Assembly (NCBI RefSeq): GCF_001373415.1
Contig: NZ_CDSE01000051.1
Span: 1-36,533, forward strand
Direction of reading: 5' to 3'
Source: Paenibacillus dakarensis
Lineage (GTDB): Bacteria > Bacillota > Bacilli > Paenibacillales > Paenibacillaceae
Length of the DNA: 36,533 nucleotides
Under the pieces are notes generated by a model. The model saw nothing but the letters and a program-made list of their open reading frames with translations. It was not told where the DNA came from and did not search any database. This document shows positions 25,073-32,823 of this stretch, in pieces (positions within the stretch are counted from its first letter, which is position 1; each line of letters opens with the position of its first letter). A program made the translations under genes and the position numbers.

Positions 25073-26032
25073 ATGCCCGCTATTGATATGCCGCTTCGTG
25101 AATTGTTGAAATACGAGGGAAGAAACCCCCGTCCTGATGATTTTGATGAATACTGGGCATCGGCCCTGCAGGAGCTGGATGCGGTTGATCCGGAAGCACG
25201 TTTTGTAAAAAGTGAGTTTTCTGTGCCTCATGCCGAATGTTATGATTTGTTTTTCAAAGGAGTCAGAGGGGCTACGATACATGCCAAATACGTGAAGCCT
25301 GCTCATATTGAAGGCAACATTCCGGCAATGCTGCAGTTCCATGGATATACGGGGGACTCAGGTGATTGGAGTGAAAAGCTTCCCTATGTTTCACAGGGCT
25401 TTGCTGTTGCAGCGATGGATTGCCGGGGACAGGCCGGCCTTTCCGAAGACCTTGGCGGCATCAAGGGCACGACCTATCAAGGCCACATTATTCGAGGATT
25501 AAGTGATGGTCCAGACCAGCTGTTGTTCCGTCATATCTTTCTGGATACGGTCCAGCTTGCCCGCGTCATTATGAATCTTCCTGAAATCGATGAGAATCGT
25601 GTCGTTACGAGCGGTGGATCGCAGGGCGGCGCCTTGTCTATTGCCTGTGCCGCTCTTGAGCCGCGGATTAAGAAGACGGTGGCAATGTACCCGTTCTTAA
25701 GTGATTATAAGCGGGTATGGGAGATGGACTTTACGAAGTTTGCTTATCAGGAAATCCTGACTTACTTCCGCAATTTCGATCCATTACATGAGCGTGAGGA
25801 TGAAATATTTAATACTTTGGGTTATATTGATATACAGCATCTGGCTCCGCGTATCCAGGCAGAGACCCTATTTGCTTCGGGACTGGTGGATCAGTCATGT
25901 CCGGCATCCTCCCAATTTGCGGTTTATAATAAAATTAAGGCTCCAAAGCATTTAAAAGTATATCCTAACTTTGGACACGAATGGCTGCCTGGATTCAGCG
26001 ACATAGCGATGCAATTTTTGGTGGATATTTAG
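25073..26032 (+). CDS. CE7-family acetyl esterase (acetylxylan esterase / cephalosporin-C deacetylase type)
   Basis: The 319-residue length equals that of CE7 enzymes. The signature elements are in place: RNPRPDDFDEYWASAL at the N-terminus, FHGYTGDSGDW for the oxyanion region, the RGQ motif in AMDCRGQAG, the nucleophile Ser183 in GGSQGG, Asp273 in GLVDQSCP and His302 in FGHEWLPG. CE7 enzymes remove acetyl groups from short xylo-oligosaccharides and other small acetylated substrates inside the cell, and no signal peptide is seen. GAAGGAGA precedes the ATG. Its place in the sugar locus argues that the imported ligand carries acetyl groups. The regulator gene starts 17 bases after the stop. Confidence 0.93.
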   Translation: MPAIDMPLRELLKYEGRNPRPDDFDEYWASALQELDAVDPEARFVKSEFSVPHAECYDLFFKGVRGATIHAKYVKPAHIEGNIPAMLQFHGYTGDSGDWSEKLPYVSQGFAVAAMDCRGQAGLSEDLGGIKGTTYQGHIIRGLSDGPDQLLFRHIFLDTVQLARVIMNLPEIDENRVVTSGGSQGGALSIACAALEPRIKKTVAMYPFLSDYKRVWEMDFTKFAYQEILTYFRNFDPLHEREDEIFNTLGYIDIQHLAPRIQAETLFASGLVDQSCPASSQFAVYNKIKAPKHLKVYPNFGHEWLPGFSDIAMQFLVDI

Positions 26033-26049
26033 TAAGGAGGTTGTACGGG

Positions 26050-26910
26050 GTGGGCGTCAAGCAAGAGATGGGTAAAACCTTGCTGCATATCAGAAGTCAC
26101 TATAATGGTCTGACGAAGACGGAACAGAAAGCAGCTCAGTACATCATTGAGCATGCCCCCGAGATTATATACCAGTCCGTGACAGAGCTTGCAGGAAAGG
26201 CAGAAGTTGGGGAGACGACCGTGCTGCGGTTATGCCGTAAGCTGAAATTCCATGGGTTTCAGGATTTTAAGCTGTCCCTGGCTCAGGATCTGGTGCAGCC
26301 GATGGATTACTTGGATACAGAAGTGACCGAGGAAGACGATCCTTCCGTGCTTACGAATAAAATTGTGACAGCACACATCCAGACGCTGGAGCAGACACGA
26401 GAGCTCGTTCATCCGGAAGAACTAGGTAAGGCGATTGAGCTTCTCTACCAAGCGAAGCAAATTCAGTTTTTTGGTGCAGGATCTTCGGGGCTAACTGCGA
26501 TGCAGGCCGCACAAAGCTTCCTCCGTATAGGAAAGCGAAGCGGCGCCAATGCGGATACCCACTTTCAGGCAGTTGAGGCGGCACTCCTCTCGGATGAGTC
26601 AGTCGCTGTGGGGATTTCAATTTCCGGCAGCACGAAAGATACGAATGAAAATTTAACATTGGCGAAGTGTGCAGGTGCCAAAGTGATCGCAATAACAAGT
26701 AATGCCCGCTCTCCAATTACTAAAATAGCGGATATCGTGCTGATCATGGTTTCCCGTGAGAGCCCGCTTGAAAGCAGCTCACTTGCCGCCAAAATTTCGC
26801 AGCTATCGATTATTGACCTGCTGCATGTCGGCGTATCGATTCGAATGAAAGACCAGGCGCAGAGGTTTAGGAAGCTTACAGCCAAGGCGACCTCGGATAA
26901 GCTGTATTAA
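26050..26910 (+). CDS. RpiR/MurR-family transcriptional regulator
   Basis: A protein of 286 residues with the standard build. Residues 1-80 are the RpiR helix-turn-helix (GLTKTEQKAAQYIIEHAPEI, VGETTVLRLCRKLKFHGFQD). Residues about 115-250 form the sugar-isomerase SIS domain (IQFFGAGSSGLTAMQAAQSF, VGISISGSTKDTNENL, VIAITSNARSPI), which binds a phosphosugar effector. The GTG at 26050 is preferred: AGGAGG at 26035-26040 ends nine bases before it, whereas the ATG at 25981 lies inside the esterase gene. As the last core gene of the sugar locus it probably controls it in response to a phosphorylated intermediate. Its operator is not identified. Confidence 0.92.
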   Translation: MGVKQEMGKTLLHIRSHYNGLTKTEQKAAQYIIEHAPEIIYQSVTELAGKAEVGETTVLRLCRKLKFHGFQDFKLSLAQDLVQPMDYLDTEVTEEDDPSVLTNKIVTAHIQTLEQTRELVHPEELGKAIELLYQAKQIQFFGAGSSGLTAMQAAQSFLRIGKRSGANADTHFQAVEAALLSDESVAVGISISGSTKDTNENLTLAKCAGAKVIAITSNARSPITKIADIVLIMVSRESPLESSSLAAKISQLSIIDLLHVGVSIRMKDQAQRFRKLTAKATSDKLY

Positions 26911-26925
26911 ATGGAGGAATCCACG

Positions 26926-27543
26926 ATGACGCCGAAATGGCTGGAATGGGCGAAAGAGCTTCAGGCGATCAGTCAAGCGGGGCTTGCTTATTCCAAGGAT
27001 GTGTATGATATCGAACGTTTTGAGCAATTGAGAGACCTCAGCGTATCGATTCTGCATGAGTATACGGATATAGAGCATGAAAAGATCCGGTTCTTATTTG
27101 CCAGTGATACAGGATATCCGACTCCCAAAGTAGATATTCGAGGAGTTGTTTTTCAAGACGGAAAAATCCTGTTAGTCAGGGAAAGACTTGATGGAGCATG
27201 GTCACTTCCTGGCGGCTGGGCGGATATTGGTCTCTCGGCTAAAGAGGTTGTGGTGAAAGAGATCAAGGAAGAATCCGGTTATGATGTGCGGCCTGTACGG
27301 CTGCTGGCTGTGCTGGATAAGAAGTTTCACGATCATCCGCCTGAAGCCCAGCATGTATATAAAATATTTATCTTGTGTGAACTGACCGGAGGCAAGGCTG
27401 GTGGGGGAATTGAGACGTCAGAGGCAGCATTTTTTGCTGAAGACCATCTGCCAGGGTTATCCGTTCAGCGGAACACGAAGCGGCAGATTGAGGTCATGTT
27501 CGAGTATTTGCGTAATCCGGCCAAGGAGGTCTGGTTTGATTAG
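26926..27543 (+). CDS. NUDIX hydrolase with N-terminal helical domain (PF12535-type)
   Basis: A 205-residue protein. Residues 1-60 are the helical NUDIX N domain (WLEWAKELQAISQAGLAY, YDIERFEQLRDLS). The NUDIX domain follows, with KVDIRGVVFQDGKILLVRE and a box reading GGWADIGLSAKEVVVKE then IKEESG. The canonical Glu after the first Gly pair is replaced and REUxEE appears as KEIKEE, as in many members of this YjhB-like subgroup. Relatives hydrolyse ADP-ribose or nucleoside diphosphate derivatives. The ATG at 26926 is preferred over 26911 because GGAGG sits inside the longer frame. It follows the regulator by 15 bases and may simply be read through with the operon. Confidence 0.88.
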   Translation: MTPKWLEWAKELQAISQAGLAYSKDVYDIERFEQLRDLSVSILHEYTDIEHEKIRFLFASDTGYPTPKVDIRGVVFQDGKILLVRERLDGAWSLPGGWADIGLSAKEVVVKEIKEESGYDVRPVRLLAVLDKKFHDHPPEAQHVYKIFILCELTGGKAGGGIETSEAAFFAEDHLPGLSVQRNTKRQIEVMFEYLRNPAKEVWFD

Positions 27544-27625
27544 GGTTAAGATTTTTTTTGTTAAATAGTGGATCGCTTTAATGTATAATAACAAATAGAT
27601 ATCACCAGAGGACCAGTCTTATATC

Positions 27626-27659
27626 AGACATCAAGCTTATGACGCTTGGTGTCTTTTTT
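27626..27659 (+). terminator. Rho-independent terminator
   Basis: AGACATCAAGC at 27626-27636 pairs with GCTTGGTGTCT at 27644-27654 (one G-U), followed by TTTTT. A TATAAT at 27584-27589 without a good -35 lies in the same gap. The hairpin probably ends the sugar locus transcript. Confidence 0.8.
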
Positions 27660-27680
27660 ACTAGAAAGGAGTGATCGATC

Positions 27681-28220
27681 ATGCTGGATATGGAAAAGAT
27701 CTATTTGGTAACGGACATACCGGGTTATTCTCCCCAAATTAGCCGCTTACTGTCCATGATGAATTATGCAAGGCACACGACGCTGGAAGAGGTAAGGGGA
27801 TTGAGTGTGGATGAGCTGGATTACCTCATGGATGAGGATAGCAACTCCATTGGTGGACTTCTTCTTCATGCGGCAGCCGTAGAATATGCTTACCAGGTCG
27901 GTACGTTTGAGCAAAGAGAATTAACGGAAGAAGAACTAGCCGTTTGGAGCCCAGCACTTAGCTTGGGTGAGCAGGGGAGACAACAAATTAAGGGGCATGA
28001 GCTCTCCTACTACATGGAACGTTTAGATGAAGTGAGAAATCGAACGTTTGAACTGTTCCGAACAGTGGACGATGCTTGGCTGACGCACGAGGTGGATTTC
28101 TGGTATAACAAGCCGGCTAACTTTTATTTTATGTGGTTTCATGTGTTCGAGGATGAAATTAACCACCGGGGCCAGATCCGAATAATTCGAAAGCGGCTGA
28201 GCAGCAAGAAGTATACATAA
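27681..28220 (+). CDS. DinB-family protein
   Basis: This 179-residue four-helix protein fits the DinB/YfiT metal-binding fold. His63 in GGLLLHAAAVEYAY, and His154 and His162 in FHVFEDEINHRGQI, are the probable metal-ligand set. Helix 1 carries ISRLLSMMNYARHTTLEEVRGL, the usual opening of the family. Bacillales genomes hold many such proteins, some of them thiol-dependent transferases, most with no known role. AAAGGAG precedes the ATG. Its stop is 14 bases before the SRPBCC gene, so the two are probably in one operon. Confidence 0.85.
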   Translation: MLDMEKIYLVTDIPGYSPQISRLLSMMNYARHTTLEEVRGLSVDELDYLMDEDSNSIGGLLLHAAAVEYAYQVGTFEQRELTEEELAVWSPALSLGEQGRQQIKGHELSYYMERLDEVRNRTFELFRTVDDAWLTHEVDFWYNKPANFYFMWFHVFEDEINHRGQIRIIRKRLSSKKYT

Positions 28221-28234
28221 GGTGGGGCATTTCC

Positions 28235-28717
28235 TTGATTAAAATTACAACTGAAATTGAAATCCTGGCACCAATCCATATTTGTTTTGATTTTGCCAGA
28301 GATATTACTCTGCACACACGGACAGTGTGGCCGCATACCAAAGAGCGTGCTATTGAGGGTGTGCAGGACGGCATGATCGGTGAAGGTGAAATGGTCACGT
28401 TTGAGGCGACACACTTTCTTGTCAGGCAGAAGCTCTCATCAAGAATAACAGAGTATAGAAGGCCTTATTTGTTTGTGGATACAATGACTCGAGGTGCTTT
28501 CAAAAGCTTGAAACATGAGCATCATTTCTTTGATTTAGAAATGAGCACGGTTATGCAGGATACCTTGATATTAGAAGCGCCGCTGGGGCTGCTTGGCAAG
28601 ATTGCCGAAAGAGCAGTGTTAAAGACATATATGACCCGTTTTATAAATTATCGAAACCGTGAACTGAAGAAGCAGATTGAGCAGGACTGGCACAGCAAGC
28701 ATAGTGGTCAATGGTAA
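28235..28717 (+). CDS. SRPBCC/START-fold protein
   Basis: A 160-residue protein that starts with the family strand IKITTEIEILAPIHICFDFARDI, a form of the polyketide-cyclase/START opening. RQKLSSRITEYRRPYLFVDTM, the FKSLKHEHHFFD strand and the long C-terminal helix GLLGKIAERAVLKTYMTRFI complete the helix-grip fold. Such proteins bind hydrophobic ligands; no ligand can be named. The TTG start has GGTGGGG seven bases upstream. The TAA is followed directly by an ATG in the same frame (see the next entry). Confidence 0.82.
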   Translation: MIKITTEIEILAPIHICFDFARDITLHTRTVWPHTKERAIEGVQDGMIGEGEMVTFEATHFLVRQKLSSRITEYRRPYLFVDTMTRGAFKSLKHEHHFFDLEMSTVMQDTLILEAPLGLLGKIAERAVLKTYMTRFINYRNRELKKQIEQDWHSKHSGQW

Positions 28718-28795
28718 ATGATCACCATTCCAGCAGGCGGACAGGCGGTTCTTGAAGCCTATGGAGAAGAAGTGAAGCTGACTATTCATGAATAA
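28718..28795 (+). CDS. 25-codon open frame directly after the SRPBCC stop (possible gene tail remnant)
   Basis: An ATG follows the SRPBCC TAA with no gap and in the same frame, giving MITIPAGGQAVLEAYGEE and seven more residues. ITIPAGGxxVLE is the kind of strand that closes the beta-sandwich of many glycoside hydrolases. No separate ribosome site is seen. It could be a remnant of a lost gene, a coupled mini-protein or chance; I cannot decide. Confidence 0.25.
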   Translation: MITIPAGGQAVLEAYGEEVKLTIHE

Positions 28796-28813
28796 TCGAT
28801 GGAGGTAGATGAT

Positions 28814-29716
28814 GTGAGACGTCTTCAGATCGGGATGTGGCATCAGTTCAGTCTGGATCACTGGAATGAGGTGACAGGGGAATACATACGTGGAATGGAA
28901 TTATCGCAATATCAAAGTAAAGAAGCTATTAAAGAAGCGAAAAAATTCTGCAAGAGTTATGATCTCAAGTTTGGGGTGCACGGTCCCATTCTTAATTCAT
29001 ATGGATACAGACTGCCAAAGCTCAATTCACCTAATCCTCTGGAATATGCGGAGGCGCTGAAACAGATTGAGACAGAAGTGAAGCTGGCGGCGGAATGCGG
29101 TGCGGATTATATTTTGTTCCATTATCCGTGGTATCCGACGTTTCAACCTCCGTTCACTCCGTATCCGAGACTGCCGGATCCTTTGAGCCGCTATGAATCG
29201 GATCAGCTAAGCAAAGCCGAATTTGAGGATATTTCTGAGCGGTTGTTTGAGCGGCTATCTGAAATTCAGCAGCAGTATCGGCAGCGGATTGTGCTGGAGC
29301 ATGATTTTTTTGGGGATAACGAAGATGTATTTACACGTGCATTTCTGAATCATCCCGATATCCAGCTGGTTGTCGATACAGCAAGACTGGATATTGCCAA
29401 ACGGGCATTTAAAGGTTTTGATCCTTATCGTTTTCTGGGCAGACTTGCATCTCAGGTATACTTGGTGCACTACAGTAACGTGGTCTATGAAGGGAATGCC
29501 TTTAAGCACCATCTGCCTGTTCTCCCGGAGCAAGATGAGGATGAGCGTTATGGTGATTCCTATGCATATCTGAAGTATTTGGCTGAGCGGAATCAAGACT
29601 TTCATGTCACTTTTGAGCATGACCATAGATTAATCCGCAAGGACCAGTTACATGATGAGTATCGAAGGGTAGCCGAGCTGCTTGGGATTCATACAGCATC
29701 ATTTCAAGGCATGTAA
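28814..29716 (+). CDS. TIM-barrel sugar phosphate isomerase/epimerase-like protein (xylose isomerase-like)
   Basis: A 300-residue protein of the AP-endonuclease-2/xylose-isomerase-like barrel family. LKFGVHGPILNSYGY, ECGADYILFHYPWYP, RIVLEHDFFGDNED, IQLVVDTARLDIAK, VYLVHYSNV and FHVTFEHDHRL mark successive strands, and the acidic and His residues in the last four are the probable divalent metal site. The GTG at 28814 is preferred to the ATG at 28799, because GGAGGT at 28801-28806 lies seven bases before the GTG and inside the longer frame. Substrate unknown: epimerases, isomerases and endonucleases share this fold. It follows the SRPBCC gene closely. Confidence 0.83.
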   Translation: MRRLQIGMWHQFSLDHWNEVTGEYIRGMELSQYQSKEAIKEAKKFCKSYDLKFGVHGPILNSYGYRLPKLNSPNPLEYAEALKQIETEVKLAAECGADYILFHYPWYPTFQPPFTPYPRLPDPLSRYESDQLSKAEFEDISERLFERLSEIQQQYRQRIVLEHDFFGDNEDVFTRAFLNHPDIQLVVDTARLDIAKRAFKGFDPYRFLGRLASQVYLVHYSNVVYEGNAFKHHLPVLPEQDEDERYGDSYAYLKYLAERNQDFHVTFEHDHRLIRKDQLHDEYRRVAELLGIHTASFQGM

Positions 29717-29771
29717 GGATGTGCGGCGGCGGGATATGTTAGTCAGCTGTTTTTTCTAGGAGGTGCTTTAT

Positions 29772-30560
29772 ATGAGCATTAACTTTCACGATGAGAAAAA
29801 CAAACATACCTATGCGGCAAGAACCGCTGACTCTGAGTGGATTAAACTGATAAACAGATATCTTGGAAGTAAGCCAGGAACAGCACTGGATATTGGCTGT
29901 GGCGGAGGGATCTATTGTAAGGCCCTATCCGATTTGGGAGCAGATCACGTGATCGGTATGGACTTTTCAGAGTCGAATTTGAATGGGGCAAGAGAAAACT
30001 GCAGGTCTTATGGCAATATATCTTTTGTACAAGGGAATGCCCTGGATACAGGTTTACCTGATGAGACGGCGGATATGATTTTAGAACGGGCCCTAATACA
30101 TCATATTCGTGACCTGGATAAATGCTTTCAAGAAGCATCCCGTGTAATCAAATCAGGTGGATTATTTATTGTTCAGGATCGAACACCGGAGGATTGCCTT
30201 CTCCCGGGAAGTGAAAGTCATCTTCGTGGTTATATATTCGAGAAATATTCGAAGTTAATCTCAAAGGAGACAGAGAGGAGACACTCCAGTTCTGAGGTCC
30301 TTAAAAGTCTATCTGCGTATCAGTTTGAATTGATTGATGAGATAAGTTTCTGGGAAACACGCAGGAGCTATCAAGATGTGCAAGAGTTGAATCTGGATTT
30401 GTTGAATCGAACGGGTAGGTCCATACTACACGATCTTGATGATGATGAGCTTCAGGATCTGGTTGGATATATTCTTGAAAAGCTGTCATCGAAGCAGGGA
30501 GAGCCCTTAATAGAACAAGATCGATGGACGATATGGATTGCCAAGCGCCGTAATCGATAG
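29772..30560 (+). CDS. Class I SAM-dependent methyltransferase
   Basis: A 262-residue protein with motif I ALDIGCGGGIYCKAL, motif II IGMDFSESNL, an acidic loop FVQGNALDTGLPDETAD and motif IV DMILERALIHHIRDLDKCFQEASRVIKSGG, split here as ERALIHHIRDLDKCF and ASRVIKSGGLFIVQDRTPED. This is the Methyltransf_11/25 type. The C-terminal third is specific and not recognised. The ATG at 29772 has AGGAGGT eight bases upstream; the GTG at 29763 overlaps that site. The substrate is unknown. It lies 25 bases before amj and could share its transcript. Confidence 0.88.
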   Translation: MSINFHDEKNKHTYAARTADSEWIKLINRYLGSKPGTALDIGCGGGIYCKALSDLGADHVIGMDFSESNLNGARENCRSYGNISFVQGNALDTGLPDETADMILERALIHHIRDLDKCFQEASRVIKSGGLFIVQDRTPEDCLLPGSESHLRGYIFEKYSKLISKETERRHSSSEVLKSLSAYQFELIDEISFWETRRSYQDVQELNLDLLNRTGRSILHDLDDDELQDLVGYILEKLSSKQGEPLIEQDRWTIWIAKRRNR

Positions 30561-30585
30561 AACGTGAGAGGGAAAGAAAATCCTT

Positions 30586-31377
30586 ATGATAAACGGTCTG
30601 ATTGTCGCATTCATTCTCACAATGATTATACATACTGCAGAGACACTGTCTTATTCCGTGCGTTATGCGGGTGTGAAGCTGAACAAGCTGGCAGTTGCGC
30701 TGTCTTTATCGGGGATCATCGTGCTTGTCTCACGAACATCTAACCTGATTCAAGCACCGATCACAGCCAAGTTTGTGGATCATGCTAAAATCGACCCCAC
30801 ACTTGATGTGCTGCAGTACTTGAGATTTATCATATTGGCATCTTCGGTCGGTACGTTAATAGCCATCATATTGTTCCCAACGTTTGTGAGCTTGTTTGGC
30901 AGAATAATTACAAAGCTTGAAGTTGCGGGTTCCATTCCTAAACTGATCTCCAGTGTAACGATAGGCCAGCTTAAAAATACAAGGCATTATCTCCGCAGCC
31001 CTATGCTTAAGATCAGTCAATTTCGCTATCTGGATGTTCCTAAAAGATTTATTCTGCTGAATGTCGTGGTAACCGCTATCTATACCGTAGGAGTATTGTC
31101 TTCACTGTACGCAGCCCATATGATCCCCGCGCTAAGTACTACAGCCTCGCAGTCTTCCGGTATTATTAACGGCATTGCTACAATTATATTGACCATTTTT
31201 ATTGATCCCCAGTTAGGTCTCATCACAGATAAAGCAGCGCATGACCTGAGAATGCGTGATCAGCTTGGCAAAATATATATGCTTTTAATGGTATCACGGT
31301 TCTTCGGCACCATGCTTGCACAGCTGCTGCTTATTCCAGCGGCTTATGTGATTGGCGTGGTTGTAGCTTTCTTATGA
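30586..31377 (+). CDS. amj: Lipid II flippase Amj
   Basis: The 263-residue, six-helix membrane protein matches Amj (YdaH in Bacillus subtilis), which flips undecaprenyl-linked lipid II across the membrane and can replace MurJ. Recognisable stretches are HTAETLSYSVRYAGVKLNKL, VLVSRTSNLIQAP, LEVAGSIPKLISS, PMLKISQFRYLDVPKRFILL and GIATIILTIFIDPQLGLITD. Length and order agree with the family throughout, with no deletion. In B. subtilis amj is induced by envelope stress through sigma-M; I could not place a matching promoter here because the upstream gap is only 25 bases. Confidence 0.93.
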   Translation: MINGLIVAFILTMIIHTAETLSYSVRYAGVKLNKLAVALSLSGIIVLVSRTSNLIQAPITAKFVDHAKIDPTLDVLQYLRFIILASSVGTLIAIILFPTFVSLFGRIITKLEVAGSIPKLISSVTIGQLKNTRHYLRSPMLKISQFRYLDVPKRFILLNVVVTAIYTVGVLSSLYAAHMIPALSTTASQSSGIINGIATIILTIFIDPQLGLITDKAAHDLRMRDQLGKIYMLLMVSRFFGTMLAQLLLIPAAYVIGVVVAFL

Positions 31378-31506
31378 TTGCGGAAATGGATATACTACCG
31401 GATCATTTGTTTTCTACCTGAATATTTCAACAAAAGTCAGCATACATATGGACAGAAGAGGAGTTTTTCGCACAAGTTCATATGAGATAAAGGGGACGAA
31501 GCACAA

Positions 31507-31692
31507 ATGGCCAAATCAAAAAGAGGACATTCTCTATGGCATCTTCCATCTCGCGGGAGAGGAACCTGTCCGGTATGTCACAGTACTCGTATTAAATTAT
31601 TGTATCCACGCACCAAATCGAATGGAACCGCGTTAAAAGTGTGTAAGCGTTGTGACAAAGCAGTCCAATCGCGAATCGACGCTGCGATCTAA
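31507..31692 (+). CDS. Small zinc-ribbon protein, 61 residues
   Basis: A basic, 61-residue protein with one treble-clef or ribbon zinc site: CPVC at residues 21-24 and CKRC at 46-49, separated by RIKLLYPRTKSNGTALK. AAGGGGA lies upstream of the ATG. The N-terminal AKSKRGHSLWHLP is rich in Lys, Arg and His, suggesting nucleic-acid or ribosome contact. A longer overlapping frame starting at 31448 lacks the ribosome site and the paired cysteines and is rejected. No named family is recognised. A strong terminator follows within 20 bases. Confidence 0.7.
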   Translation: MAKSKRGHSLWHLPSRGRGTCPVCHSTRIKLLYPRTKSNGTALKVCKRCDKAVQSRIDAAI

Positions 31693-31709
31693 TGTTTAAA
31701 CGTTGAAGA

Positions 31710-31749
31710 ACTGTCAGTGCTCTCTTGAATGAGTGCTGGCAGTTTTTTT
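31710..31749 (+). terminator. Rho-independent terminator
   Basis: A 13-base stem with three G-U pairs (ACTGTCAGTGCTC with GAGTGCTGGCAGT) around a short loop, followed by seven T residues. Confidence 0.8.
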
Positions 31750-31781
31750 GATTTGATATAGGAGATTCCTACCACACAAGA

Positions 31782-31810
31782 TTGAGATAAAATGGTAATC
31801 ACTATATAAT
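31782..31810 (+). promoter_or_regulatory. Sigma-A-type promoter of the kinase-like gene
   Basis: TTGAGA at 31782-31787 and TATAAT at 31805-31810 are 17 bases apart. A six-base hairpin (TACAGG/CCTGTA, 31832-31850) lies in the 5' leader. Confidence 0.7.
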
Positions 31811-31886
31811 ATGAAGAAGTTATTGGGAGTTTACAGGCGGTTTTCCTGTATGCAGACTGCCCATTTCTGTCTGAGGGAGAATGCAG

Positions 31887-32780
31887 ATGAGTGATACTTA
31901 CGTGAAAATAACGCTTGGCGATGAAACTTTTCCTCTAAAGGAAACTCACGATTTTACCTGGCTTCAAGACCTAGGCTCTATTATTCAAGTGTTCGCCCAT
32001 CAGGATTCAGGTAATATCAGTTTTGGTGTAGAAGCTCCAGATGGAGTACGAAAGTTTATCAAGTACGCAGGAGCACGAACAGCAGCATATGATGGAGAGC
32101 CAGATGAAGCTGTCCAGCGCTTAAAGCAGGCGGTTCATTTATATGACGAGCTTCATCATCCCTGCTTGGTCAGGCTTTTGAATCATTATTCAGTTGGCAA
32201 TGGTTATGCTGCTGAGTTTGAATGGTTTGAGGGAGTGAATCTTCATCCCCATGAAACCTTTCCTCCTCCGGCAAAATACGTTCATCCAGATTCTCCATAT
32301 TATCGCTTTAAACAGTTGCCAGTTGTTCAAAGATTACAGGCCATTCAAAACATATTTGATTTTCATGTTCATGTTGAGCAGAGGAATTATGTCGCCGTTG
32401 ACTTCTATGATGGCAGTATCTTATATGATTTCACTCGTGAGGAAGTACGTGTATGCGACATTGATGTGTATCAGCGGAAGCCTTACTATAATACGATGAG
32501 CAGGCTTTGGGGCTCTTCGAGGTTTATGTCACCTGAGGAATTTGAAATGAACGCCCCCATTGACAGTAAGACGAATGTGTTTAATATGGGTGCTATTGCT
32601 TTTGGACTGCTTGGTGGTGAGCTGGATCGCTCCCCCGAAAATTGGGATGCCGGAGAAGAACTGCATCAGATTGCATTAAAAGCGGTTCATCCGAACCGAG
32701 AAGATCGGTATGACGATATAGCAGAGTTCGTTTCTTGCTGGAGAGAGACAGCATCTCAAGAGAGCAGGAACTACCTGTGA
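31887..32780 (+). CDS. Divergent Ser/Thr protein kinase-like protein
   Basis: This 297-residue cytoplasmic protein has kinase architecture with unusual motifs. Lys59 in KFIKYAGAR is the candidate ATP-anchoring lysine, and a helix with YDELHHPCLVRLLNHY follows. The catalytic loop reads VAVDFYDGSILYD: Asp172 is kept, but the Lys and Asn of HRDxKxxN are replaced by Tyr174 and Ser177. CDIDVY (Asp191) takes the place of DFG. GSSRFMSPEEF matches the APE segment, and IALKAVHPNREDRYDDIAEF is the standard kinase C-terminus. The ATG at 31887 is chosen over 31881 because GAGGGAG at 31873-31879 is seven bases away. It may be a low-activity kinase or a pseudokinase. Confidence 0.75.
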   Translation: MSDTYVKITLGDETFPLKETHDFTWLQDLGSIIQVFAHQDSGNISFGVEAPDGVRKFIKYAGARTAAYDGEPDEAVQRLKQAVHLYDELHHPCLVRLLNHYSVGNGYAAEFEWFEGVNLHPHETFPPPAKYVHPDSPYYRFKQLPVVQRLQAIQNIFDFHVHVEQRNYVAVDFYDGSILYDFTREEVRVCDIDVYQRKPYYNTMSRLWGSSRFMSPEEFEMNAPIDSKTNVFNMGAIAFGLLGGELDRSPENWDAGEELHQIALKAVHPNREDRYDDIAEFVSCWRETASQESRNYL

Positions 32781-32823
32781 ACCGAATAATGATAGAAGTT
32801 TATAAGAGAAAGCTGTGATATGA

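Noticed and set aside
31448..31636. Open frame of 62 codons overlapping the small zinc-ribbon gene
   Set aside because: It lacks a ribosome site and cysteine pairs, and the overlapping frame at 31507 has both.
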